Below are positions 54,178 to 63,626 of a DNA stretch of 64,000 nucleotides, one piece after another (the stretch's first letter is position 1; each line of letters starts with the position of its first letter). Source of the stretch: Lathyrus oleraceus (taxonomy: Eukaryota > Streptophyta > Magnoliopsida > Fabales > Fabaceae); contig NC_066581.1 in NCBI RefSeq assembly GCF_024323335.1, positions 228,176,539-228,240,538 of the forward strand. The letters run 5' to 3'. The translations under genes and the position numbers were made by a program. Below the pieces are notes generated by a model. That model worked only from the letters and a program-made list of their open reading frames with translations, searched no databases and was not told the DNA's origin.

Positions 54178-55878
54178 ATGAGGACCGGTTTGAAGAACAA
54201 CATTGCTTACAGTTTCTTTGATCCAGAGATTGGTGTGCTCAAGGATATGATAGCATTGATTACTCCTGACCATGTGGGAATGTTTAGAGAGTCATACGGC
54301 GGTATTCTGAAGATGGTTTTCAGACTCACTGACTGCGACAGGAGCGCTATCCACACTCTTCTTCAGTTCTATGACCCTGGGTTGAGGTGTTTCGTTTTTC
54401 CAGACTATCTGTTGGGACCTCTGATGGAGGATTATGTCAGCATCCTGGGTATTCAGATCCGTGATCAGATTCCTTTTCATGTCACCAGAGCAGAGCCAGA
54501 TGTCCTTGGAATTTCACGTGCTCTTTATTTGAGTCCGGAAATGGTCAAGGAAGGTTTGAAGGAAAAAGGAAAGCTACCCGGGTTTCATTTGAGTTTCTTG
54601 GAGGCTAATGCCAAGGAACATGCTGCTGTGGGTAACTGGAAGACGGTTTGTGCTCTGATTGCTGTGAGCATTTATGGGATTGTTCTGTTTCCTAACCAGA
54701 AGAATTTCGTGGACCGTAATGCTATCAGATTGTTTATGCAGAGAAACCCTATTCCTACCCTGATTGGAGATGTCTACTACTCAGTGCATAACAGGAATGA
54801 GAAGAGGCGGGGTGGTCTGGTTAGATGCTGCTCTCAGTTGCTCTTTAGATGGTTCATGGGGTATTTGCCTTCCCGAGGTGCTTTTGTTCAGATTGACCCT
54901 AGTGTCAAGTGGTCCTTCCGATTGATGGGTCTGCGGGCTGATGACATTGCTTGGACTCATAATGGTTTAGCTGGTCAGGACTTCATATGTAGTTGTGGGA
55001 GTTTACCTAATGTGCCTTTGGTGGGAGTTCAGGGTTGCATTAATTACAACCCGATGCTTCTCCGGAGACAGATGGGGTTTGCTATAGAGGGTCCTCCTCT
55101 CGGGCGAGAGATTCAGGAGTCCTTCTATTTCCCGATTGATGGTAACCAGACCAAGTTGAGGCAGGTATTGGACGAATGGCGAGATATCCAGAGGAGGGGT
55201 AAGGTTCCTTATGGCAAAGTCAACTGCCGGTATTTTCCACTATTTGAGGATTGGTTGCGGAAGAGGATTGAGTCTACATTTCTACCGTTCCCTGGAGGTG
55301 ACTCAGTGTGTTCTAGGATTGAGGGTCCAAGTTCTTCTGTCAGCATGGATGAGTTCTTAGAGGTGAAGCGGGAACGAGATCAGCTACCTGCAGAGAAGAC
55401 GGAATTGGAGATGAGTGTCGCTCGGGTTCAGAGAGCTAATCAGGAGCTCAAAGCAAAGATGGAAGATCAGGATAAGCGGCATGCTTTGGAGACCAAGCGA
55501 TTTGAGATGGATACAGCCTACTATGGGAAGGTTAGTCAGGCTTTGGCATCTTCAGCAAAGGAGCATGATATCACTAAGGAGAAGCTGTTCAGAGCATCAA
55601 AGGTGATAGAAGATGAGAAGAGGAGGCAAATCCTAGTCAGGGATCAGAGGGATGAGAGAGCCAGAGTCCTCGCTGCAGAGTGGGAGGCGGAGAAAGCAAA
55701 GATCAGGGCCGAGAGAGATCATTACATGGCAGAGAGAGACCACTACTTCAGGCAGATGAAGATTCATCAGAAGGAAGTTGGAAGACTACAGCAGGAGAAT
55801 ACCGAGCTCAGGTTCGCCGCAGAGTTCGCGAGGATGGAAGATGAGATAGGGCCATCTGTGGGACCCTCATCCAGTTAG
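54178..55878 (+). CDS. ORF1 protein of element G (plant-mobile-domain/DUF7745-like, coiled-coil tail)
   Basis: 566 codons, intact. The start is the first ATG of the open frame after the leader (MRTGLKNNIAYSFFDPEIGV). Residues about 1-375 are globular, with LLQFYDPGLRCFVFPDYLL, DYVSILGIQI, YGIVLFPNQKNFVDRNAIRL, RCCSQLLFRWFMGYLP and CINYNPMLLRRQMGF; these positions match ORF1 in D and F, so the family is the same although only a minority of residues is shared. From about 395 on it is strongly charged with heptad spacing (DEFLEVKRERDQLPAEKTEL and VGRLQQENTELRFAAEFARM), predicting a long coiled coil. No transmembrane segment. An ORF upstream of gag is an established Ogre trait; the plant-mobile-domain link is from recognition, not a search. 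An RNA-, chromatin- or Gag-interacting role is possible but unproven. Confidence 0.88.
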   Translation: MRTGLKNNIAYSFFDPEIGVLKDMIALITPDHVGMFRESYGGILKMVFRLTDCDRSAIHTLLQFYDPGLRCFVFPDYLLGPLMEDYVSILGIQIRDQIPFHVTRAEPDVLGISRALYLSPEMVKEGLKEKGKLPGFHLSFLEANAKEHAAVGNWKTVCALIAVSIYGIVLFPNQKNFVDRNAIRLFMQRNPIPTLIGDVYYSVHNRNEKRRGGLVRCCSQLLFRWFMGYLPSRGAFVQIDPSVKWSFRLMGLRADDIAWTHNGLAGQDFICSCGSLPNVPLVGVQGCINYNPMLLRRQMGFAIEGPPLGREIQESFYFPIDGNQTKLRQVLDEWRDIQRRGKVPYGKVNCRYFPLFEDWLRKRIESTFLPFPGGDSVCSRIEGPSSSVSMDEFLEVKRERDQLPAEKTELEMSVARVQRANQELKAKMEDQDKRHALETKRFEMDTAYYGKVSQALASSAKEHDITKEKLFRASKVIEDEKRRQILVRDQRDERARVLAAEWEAEKAKIRAERDHYMAERDHYFRQMKIHQKEVGRLQQENTELRFAAEFARMEDEIGPSVGPSSS

Positions 55879-56402
55879 ATCTTTCATTTGTGTTGGATTA
55901 CCGTCAGGCTTGTTGACGGAATTCACTTGTCTGTATTTCTTTCCTATTCTGGAGGATTGTATTTGATTTTATCTGGTTGATGTATGACTATGGCACTGTT
56001 TGTGCACTCTTTGGTTATGTGATGGTTATTTTCAGTCAGTGATTAATCTTCAAGCTTTATTTGCTTTGCCGTATGCACTCACACAGGCACACACATGGTT
56101 GGGGGTATCATGCTAAATCACATATCTCCGATCTGCACGATAAAATCAAACGCTGAATATCAGAATATTGATGCCGGATTATTATTTGTCTCGATGATGC
56201 CAGGGTCGAGAGACAGAGTGTCCTTCATATGGATACGCACTGCATACATGCATAATCATGATAACTTGTGTTTTATTTTGCAGGTGACTATTACTAACGT
56301 GTTTGTTTGTAACCAGGAATCATTGCTCGCGCTCGAAGGGTAGTACCCCTGCACTCAACTCGCCCTCACAGATATTACACAAGAAGAAACACTCCCAGAC
56401 TC
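55879..56402 (+). other. ORF1-gag spacer of element G
   Basis: AT-rich, no gene. TTTTATTTTGCAG ends at 56283, a strong acceptor-like site, and AACCAG ends at 56316. The gag frame is open upstream of its first ATG (VVPLHSTRPHRYYTRRNTPR), resembling the THRYNTRANQPR lead-in in B, so gag may be translated from a spliced or upstream start. Confidence 0.5.
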
Positions 56403-59400
56403 ATGGAGCTTCCCAGTGCTGATATGCTGGAATTGAAGGAGAAAATGACTGAGCTGATCAATATAATGCAAGGTTTTGCAATTGGTCAGAAAGCGCTGGC
56501 GGATAAAGTTGAGAAACTCGAGCGGGTTTCTGCTCAGAACAGTGGGGTCAACCTGGATGGAGTCTCCAACCAGGGGCAGGGATCTCGTGATGGTGGAAAG
56601 AGAACAACAGTTGGGTTGGTGAACAATGCTGGTGGTCAACCTGGACCAAGTCAGAACCTGAAGGACAACTTTGTGCCTCCGTTTTATGGTTTTGATGATG
56701 ATCAGGAAGAGGATAGAGAGGCGGATCAATTTTCCATACAGAATGAGCCCTTCGTGCCTTATAATATTCCTCCGCAGAATAAGGAAATTCAGCTGCTGGC
56801 TGAAAAGATCAAAGTGCTAGAGAGTTATGCCACTCCTGGGGTGGTGAATATGTCCAACATGGGATTGGTGGAGGGGATTGTGATCCCTCAAAAATTCAAA
56901 GCGCCTGCCTTTGATAAATATAACGGTAGTTCTTGCCCAGAGACACATTTGCAAGCCTTCGTCCGCAAGATCTCAGCGTATACCTCAGATCAGAAGCTGT
57001 GGATGTACTTCTTCCAGGACAGCCTGTCCGGAGGCTCCCTGGAGTGGTATACCAAATTGAAATCGTCTGATGTAAAAAGCTGGCAGGATCTTGGGGATGC
57101 GTTCTTTAAGCAATACCAGTTTAATGCAGATATGGCTCCGAGTCGTACCCAGCTGCAGGGTATGTCTCAGAAACATAATGAGGGCTTTAAAGAGTATGCG
57201 CAAAGGTGGAGAGAGTTGGCTGCCAGAGTTCAACCTCCGTTGGTAGATCGGGAGATGTCTGATTTGTTTATGGGGACCCTGCAGGGGCCATTTGCTGAGA
57301 GGATGGTAGGTTGTCCTGTCACCAACTTCTCCGACATTGTGGTGGCGGGGGAAAGGATAGAGAGTTGGTTAAAGCTGGGCAAAATTCAGGGTGCGTCTTC
57401 TTCTTCTTCTGGTACGAAGAAACCATTCGGCAATAATGGTGGGCAGAGAAAGAAAGAAGGAGACACCAGCGCAGTGTACACGCAGCGCGGACCCGGTAGG
57501 GAACGTTACTTCCAGCATACCGTTGCGGTAACAATTCCTGCTGAGTCTCATTCAGCACAACCGCAACAGCAACAGCAACAGAGACAACAACCCTTTCAAC
57601 AGAGACCACAAAGGGCTGGTTATCAAGTCCGGGGCAGAGCGCAGGACAGACAATTCGATAGGCCTCCGGTGACCTATGCCTTTTTGTTCAAAAAGTTGAT
57701 GGATTTGGGCCTTGTGCAAACTAGAACTCTGGCACCTTTGAGACCTGATCAGAGGCCAGCCAGTTATGATGAGACTGCGAAATGTGAATTCCACTCAGGT
57801 GCGCCTGGGCATAATATTGAGAACTGTAAAGCTTTTAAGCACACAGTTCAGGATTTAGTGGATTCCAAGGCTATTAATTTTGCTCCATCCCCCAATGTCA
57901 ATGCAAATCCCATGCCTGCGCATGGTCAGAGGGGGGTGAATGCAATTTCTGAGGAAAGTCGAGTTGGGCTATTTGATGTTGATCAGCTGAAGACGCCTTT
58001 GGCTGAGGTCAAGAGGCAGTTGTTAAGAAATGGGGTTTACCCGGGCTGCGGGTTTGAGTGTGCTGAGTGCACTATTTCTGCAAATGGTTGTGAGCTTCTG
58101 AGGAAGCATGTCCAGGGGCTGATGGACGATGGGGAGATTGTGATCGAGAAGTCTGAAGGGAAGAAGGAGGAGGTCTCCACCATAACCATTTTCTATGACC
58201 CGGTTGATTTGTCTAACCTGGTGGAAGAGGCTCCAGTTACCATCACGGTACCTGGGCCGATTCCATACGACAAAGAGGATGCCGTGCCATGGCATTATGG
58301 GGGAGAGGTATATTGTAATGGTGAGAGGTTGGAAGAACAATCTGCTAGTGAAACCACCGTGCTAAAGGTGGATAATGCCGGTCCCAGCGGTTTCACTCGC
58401 AGTGGAAGGTTATTTGCTCCCGATGCTTTGAGGAGGGGGGAGGAAGAAAAAGATAAAAAGGAAAAGGCCGAGGCTTTAGCCAGGGCAAAGGGGAAGGCTG
58501 TGGCAGATAGTGGTAATACTCCTGTGATGACACCGGCGCCTGCGGGGTCGGATAACAAATTTGATGACGAAGCTGAAGAGTTTCTAAGGATAATCAAGAA
58601 GTCGGAGTATAAGTTGGTTGATCACTTGCAGCAAACTCCGTCCAAGATTTCAATTCTTTCATTGTTGCTGAGCTCAGAGGGGCATAGGGAGGCCTTATTG
58701 AAAATTCTGAAGAAGGCGTATGTTCCTCAAGAGATCACCATTAATCAGCTGGAAACGGTCGTATCCAATGTGCATGCTAGCCATGGGCTGGGCTTTACTG
58801 ATATGGATTTGACCGTAGATGGGAGGAATCATAACCGGGCTTTACACATTGCAATGGAGTGCAAAGGAGCCGTGCTTTCGCATGTGCTGGTTGATACCGG
58901 CTCCTCATTAAATGTGTTGCCAAAGAAAGCCCTGGCGAAGCTAAACTGTGATGGGCTGATTTTGACCCCGACTGATCTGATTGTGCGGGCATTTGATGGG
59001 TCAAAACGGGCCGTGTTTGGAGAGGTGGAATTGCCAGTAAAGATTGGACCCGAGGTGTTCAAGTCGACTTTCTATGTTATGGACATCCAGCCAGCTTACA
59101 GTTGCTTGTTGGGTCGCCCATGGATCCATGCTGCGGGAGCAGTTACATCGACTTTGCACCAGAAGCTGAAATATGTCTGGGGAGGCCAAGTCGTCACCGT
59201 CTGCGGAGAGGAAGACATCTTTGTCAGCCACCTGTCTTCTTTCAAATATGTTGAGATGGACGGCGAAATATGGGAAACGCCTAGCCAGGCATTTGAAACC
59301 GTCAAGGTGGAGAATGCTCTGTTTGCTAAGCAAGAAGAAGAGAAACCATCCATCGCTTCTTATAAACAGGCTACTGAGGTGGTTAAGAACGGAGAGGCTC

Positions 59401-59675
59401 CTGGTTGGGGCAAAATGATGGAGGTCCCTGAGAAGAAGGACCGTTTTGGGGTTGGATATCAGCCGGGCCGAGGCTCAGGGCGAGGAAGAGGACGTCGTGC
59501 GTCAGTAACTTTTACGAGTGCCGGAATGCTGGATCCGGACCACATCTGCATGATGGGTGAAGATACTGACAGCGACTGTGACATGGACCGGTGGATAACG
59601 CCGTGCGAACCAGGGATGGAAATCCACAACTGGAAGGCCGAAGAAATCATCCAGGTCACTCTCCTCGAAGAGTAA
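56403..59675 (+). CDS. gag: Gag-protease polyprotein of element G (exon 1)
   Basis: 1,090 codons, intact. A short coiled coil (residues 8-45) is followed by an acidic linker. The retrotransposon gag core is at about 200-300 (FFQDSLSGGSLEWYTKLKSS, FKEYAQRWRELAARV). A Q-rich linker lies at about 385-400. The knuckle at about 460-475 is C-X2-H-X5-H-X4-C (CEFHSGAPGHNIENC) rather than the usual CCHC. The aspartic protease is at about 800-930 with DTG near residue 831 (HVLVDTGSSLNVLP) and SCLLGRPWIH. Gag forms the particle and protease matures the polyprotein, in the cytoplasm. An RG-rich tail (GRGSGRGRGRR) precedes the intron. The start is the first ATG of the frame, but the frame is open further upstream. 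The stop at 59673-59675 is used only if the intron at 59672 is retained. Confidence 0.93.
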   Translation: MELPSADMLELKEKMTELINIMQGFAIGQKALADKVEKLERVSAQNSGVNLDGVSNQGQGSRDGGKRTTVGLVNNAGGQPGPSQNLKDNFVPPFYGFDDDQEEDREADQFSIQNEPFVPYNIPPQNKEIQLLAEKIKVLESYATPGVVNMSNMGLVEGIVIPQKFKAPAFDKYNGSSCPETHLQAFVRKISAYTSDQKLWMYFFQDSLSGGSLEWYTKLKSSDVKSWQDLGDAFFKQYQFNADMAPSRTQLQGMSQKHNEGFKEYAQRWRELAARVQPPLVDREMSDLFMGTLQGPFAERMVGCPVTNFSDIVVAGERIESWLKLGKIQGASSSSSGTKKPFGNNGGQRKKEGDTSAVYTQRGPGRERYFQHTVAVTIPAESHSAQPQQQQQQRQQPFQQRPQRAGYQVRGRAQDRQFDRPPVTYAFLFKKLMDLGLVQTRTLAPLRPDQRPASYDETAKCEFHSGAPGHNIENCKAFKHTVQDLVDSKAINFAPSPNVNANPMPAHGQRGVNAISEESRVGLFDVDQLKTPLAEVKRQLLRNGVYPGCGFECAECTISANGCELLRKHVQGLMDDGEIVIEKSEGKKEEVSTITIFYDPVDLSNLVEEAPVTITVPGPIPYDKEDAVPWHYGGEVYCNGERLEEQSASETTVLKVDNAGPSGFTRSGRLFAPDALRRGEEEKDKKEKAEALARAKGKAVADSGNTPVMTPAPAGSDNKFDDEAEEFLRIIKKSEYKLVDHLQQTPSKISILSLLLSSEGHREALLKILKKAYVPQEITINQLETVVSNVHASHGLGFTDMDLTVDGRNHNRALHIAMECKGAVLSHVLVDTGSSLNVLPKKALAKLNCDGLILTPTDLIVRAFDGSKRAVFGEVELPVKIGPEVFKSTFYVMDIQPAYSCLLGRPWIHAAGAVTSTLHQKLKYVWGGQVVTVCGEEDIFVSHLSSFKYVEMDGEIWETPSQAFETVKVENALFAKQEEEKPSIASYKQATEVVKNGEAPGWGKMMEVPEKKDRFGVGYQPGRGSGRGRGRRASVTFTSAGMLDPDHICMMGEDTDSDCDMDRWITPCEPGMEIHNWKAEEIIQVTLLEE

Positions 59676-59947
59676 TATTTTTCTTGTTTTCTTTCTTATT
59701 TGCATGCAAACCATGCGTGTTGCCCGACACGTAATGGTCCATTGTAAGGGCCACCTCATGTTTAAATTTGCAAGAGTTTTGCATCATGAATAAAAGGATG
59801 ATTTTCAATCAAAAGCGGTGTTCCTTGTTTTTCATTTATTCTTGCAGTTTAAAAATAAAAACAAAATAAAAATGGCAATGTTTTCATTTTTCTTTTTCAA
59901 TTTCTCACACCGGTTCTAAAGCAATGCATGAATCAACATTCATGCAG
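59672..59947 (+). other. Intron between gag-protease and pol of element G (276 bp)
   Basis: Donor GTAATA at 59672 and acceptor CATGCAG ending at 59947. Joining GA (59670-59671) to A (59948) makes a Glu codon and puts gag-pro in frame with pol (LEECDSSPDL). AATAAA lies at 59789-59794. The reading frame agreement across two independent ORFs is strong support. Retention gives Gag-protease only; splicing gives the full polyprotein. Confidence 0.85.
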
Positions 59948-62900
59948 ATGCGATTCCTCTCCGGATCTCATTGATAACAATCCTGTTACGCCTCTATATG
60001 ATTTCGACAATCCGATCTATCTCGCTGAAGAAGAAGACGAAGAAGATTGTGAACTGCCAGGGGAATTAGCCAGGTTGTTAAAACAAGAGGAGAAGGTGAT
60101 TCAGCCGCATGAAGAACAGATTGAGGTTGTAAATCTGGGTACTGATGATGTCATGAAAGAAGTGAAAATCGGGGCTGCTTTGGAGGAAAGTGTCAAGAGC
60201 AGATTGGTAGTGTTGTTGAAAGAGTATGTCGACATCTTTGCCTGGTCTTATCAAGATATGCCAGGGTTGGATACCGATATCGTTGTGCACAAGCTACCGT
60301 TGAGAACAGATTGTCCTCCAGTGAAGCAGAAGTTGCGCAGAACTCGACCTGACATGGCGATGAAGATTAAAGAAGAAGTGCAGAAGCAGTGGGATGCTGG
60401 TTTCCTTGCTGTCACTAATTATCCGCCATGGGTTGCGAACATTGTGCCAGTCCCGAAGAAAGATGGGAAGGTAAGAATGTGTGTGGACTACCGAGATCTG
60501 AATAGAGCTAGTCCGAAGGATGATTTTCCATTACCTCACATTGACGTGTTGGTAGATAATACAGCTCAATTCTCGGTGTTTTCCTTCATGGATGGCTTTT
60601 CTGGCTATAATCAAATCAAAATGTCGCCAGATGATATGGAGAAAACAACGTTCATTACACCGTGGGGTACTTTTTGTTACAAGGTGATGCCATTTGGTCT
60701 CAAGAATGCCGGTGCTACTTATCAGAGAGCTATGGTGACTTTGTTTCATGATATGATTCATCATGAAATTGAATGCTATGTTGATGACATGATAGCAAAG
60801 TCCCAAACAGAAGAGGGGCATTTGGTAGATCTGGCCAAGCTGTTTGACCGGTTGAGACAGTTCAGACTGAGGTTGAATCCGAACAAGTGCACGTTCGGAG
60901 TGCGGTCCGGTAAATTGCTGGGGTTCATTGTAAGTGAGAAAGGAATTGAGGTTGATCCTGCAAAAGTAAAAGCAATAAAAGAAATGCCTGAACCGAGAAC
61001 AGAGAAGGAGGTTCGTGGTTTCTTAGGTAGATTGAACTACATTTCGCGGTTCATATCTCACTTAACAGCCACGTGCGAACCGATATTCAAATTGTTAAGA
61101 AAGGATCAAACGGTCAGGTGGAATGATGATTGCCAAGCGGCGTTTGAAAAAATAAAAGAGTATTTGCAGGAGCCTCCGATTCTGATGCCTCCTGTGGAGG
61201 GAAGACCGTTAATTCTGTACCTGACAGTCCTCGAGGGGTCTATGGGGTGTGTATTGGGGCAGCATGACGAGTCTGGTCGAAAAGAGCATGCCATATACTA
61301 CCTTAGCAAAAAGTTTACCGACTGTGAAACAAGATATTCACTGCTCGAGAAAACTTGCTGTGCTTTGGTCTGGGCTGCTCGCCGACTAAGGCAGTACATG
61401 TTGGTTCATACCACTTTGTTGATTTCCAAGATGGATCCGATCAAGTACATTTTTGAAAAGCCAGCATTGACCGGACGGGTTGCAAGGTGGCAAATGATTT
61501 TGACAGAATATGATATACAGTATACCTCTCAGAAAGCGATTAAGGGGAGTGTATTGTCTGATTACCTCGCCCAGCAACCCATTGATGATTATCAACCGAT
61601 GAAGTTTGAATTCCCTGATGAGGACATCATGTTTCTCAAATCGAAAGATTGCGAGGAACCAATCCCGGAGGAGGGGCCTGACCCTGAATCCGAATGGATT
61701 CTGATGTTTGATGGGGCCGTTAACGTGAATGGAAGCGGTGTTGGTGCTGTTTTGGTTACGCCGAAAGGATCTCATATTCCTTTTGCTGCCCGGCTAACAT
61801 TTGAGTGCACCAACAACGTAGCTGAATATGAAGCTTGTATATTGGGGATTGAAGAGGCGATTGATTTGAGAATCAAGAACCTTGTCATATATGGAGATTC
61901 AGCTCTGGTGATAAATCAGGTTAACGGAAAATGGTATACGCATCAATCTCATTTGGTTCCGTATCGAGATTATACGAGGAGGTTGTTGACGTTTTTCACC
62001 AAGGTGAAGATGCATCATGTGCCTAGAGAGGAGAATCCTTTGGCAGATGCTTTGGCTACTCTGGCCGCCTTGATTAAGGTGCAGAGGTGGAATCAGTTCC
62101 CCCATGTTGAAGTGGGACGTCTGGATAGACCGGCTTATGTGTTTGCTGTTGATACAGCGCCTGATGATGAGAAGCCGTGGTATTACGATATCAAGCGCTA
62201 TCTTGAGACGCAAGAGTATCCTGAGGGAGCATCTAAGAAAGATAGAAAGACTCTGCGGAGGTTGGCCATAGTATTCTACCTGAATAAGGATGGGGTTTTA
62301 TATAAGAGAAATTTTGATTGGGTCTTGCTCAGATGTGTTGATGATGCAGAAGCAAGCCAATTGATGAAAGAGGTTCATGAGGGATCGTTCGGTACCCATG
62401 CCAGTGGGAATGCCATGGTAAAGAAGCTGCTGAGAGCAGGTTATTATTGGATGACAATGGAGGCCCAATGTTTTAATTTCGTGCGGAAGTGTCATAAATG
62501 CCAGATTTATGCTGATAAGGTGCACGTGCCTCCAAATCCATTGAGCTTAATGTCGTCTCCGTGGCCGTTTGCTATGTGGGGCATTGATATGATTGGAAAG
62601 ATAGAGCCTACGGCTTCGAACGGGCACCAGTTCATATTAGTGGCTATTGATTACTTCACTAAGTGGGTAGAAGCAGCCTCTTATACGAACGTGACGAAGC
62701 AGGTTGTGGCCAGATTTCTCAAGAGAGACATCATTTGCAGATATGGGGTTCCCGAGAGAATCATTACTGATAATGGTTCTAATTTGAACAATAAGATGAT
62801 GGCAGAGTTGTGCCGGGAATTCAAAATTGAGCATCACAATTCTTCTCCCTATCGTCCGAAGATGAATGGGGCGGTTGAGGCAGCCAACAAGAATATTAAG

Positions 62901-63428
62901 AAGATTGTGCAGAAAATGGTGGTAACCTACAAAGATTGGCATGAGATGTTGCCGTTTGCGTTGCATGGGTATCGAACGTCGGTACGTACATCTACTGGGG
63001 CAACTCCTTTCTCGTTGGTATATGGGATGGAGGCTGTGTTACCTGTTGAGGTTCAGATTCCCTCTTTAAGAGTCCTGATGGACGTGAAACTGCAAGAGGC
63101 TGAATGGGTAAGGACCCGATATGAAGAGTTGAGCCTGATAGAGGAAAAGAGGCTAGCAGCCATCTGTCACGGGCAGTTGTATCAGCAACGAATGAAGCGT
63201 GCTTTTGACAAGAAGGTGCGACCTCGGGTATATCACGTAGGTGATATGGTGCTGAAAAGGATCCTTCCTCCTCAAAACGATCGAAGGGGCAAGTGGACGC
63301 CGAATTATGAGGGTCCATTCGTGGTCAAGAAGGTTTTCTCTGGTGGAGCCTTGTTGTTGACGACCATGGATGGTGAGGATTTTCCATCCCCTGTGAATGC
63401 GGACGCAGTTAAAAAATACTTCGTATAA
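59948..63428 (+). CDS. pol: Pol of element G: RT, two RNase H domains, integrase (exon 2)
   Basis: About 1,160 codons, intact. Using exon numbering: RT at about 120-360 (QKLRRTRPDMAMKIKEEVQ, NIVPVPKKDGKVRMCVDYRD, active site CYVDDMIAKS near 276). RT-linked RNase H at about 420-490 (LYLTVLEGSMGCVLGQ). A second, archaeal-type RNase H at about 584-700 with D (MFDGAVN), E (AEYEA), D (YGDSALV) and D (LADALA), diagnostic of the Tat/Ogre clade. HHCC zinc finger at about 809-850 (HEGSFGTH, CHKC). Integrase core D (WGIDMIG, about 878), D (TDNGSN, about 941), E (VEAANKN, about 977). Basic C-terminus ends AVKKYFV. An ATG at 59928 lies in the intron; the mature start is by splicing after gag-pro. It copies and integrates element DNA. 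Confidence 0.95.
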
Positions 63429-63432
63429 GAGA

Positions 63433-63626
63433 CCCGCTGGACGAAAAGAATAAAATAGTCCAGGCAAAAATGGGCATCCCGGCGAACCAAAAACAGAAAG
63501 AAAGGTTCGGGCAAAAATTAGGGATAAAAAGAAAAATGTACACCCGGCAAGTCGAAAACCTGAGAAGGCGACTTGGGCAAAAAAGGGTATCCCGGTGGAC
63601 TGAAAACCCGAAAGGGCGGTCCAGGC
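63433..63626 (+). other. Post-pol hairpin array of element G (four covarying hairpins)
   Basis: Stems: CTGGAC/GTCCAG (63437-63442 with 63458-63463); CGAACC/GGTTCG (63483-63488 with 63504-63509); CAAGTCG/CGACTTG (63548-63554 with 63569-63575); TGGACT/GGTCCA (63596-63601 with 63618-63623, one G-U). Each is preceded by a CCCG or CCCGG run and followed by GGCAAAA. The first stem starts 8 nt after the pol stop. Hairpin 4 has an inner CCC-GAAA-GGG. Confidence 0.85.

Noticed and set aside
58023..59353. Minus-strand ORFs of 66-110 codons opposite gag-pro and pol of G
   Set aside because: Antisense shadows of an intact long coding frame.
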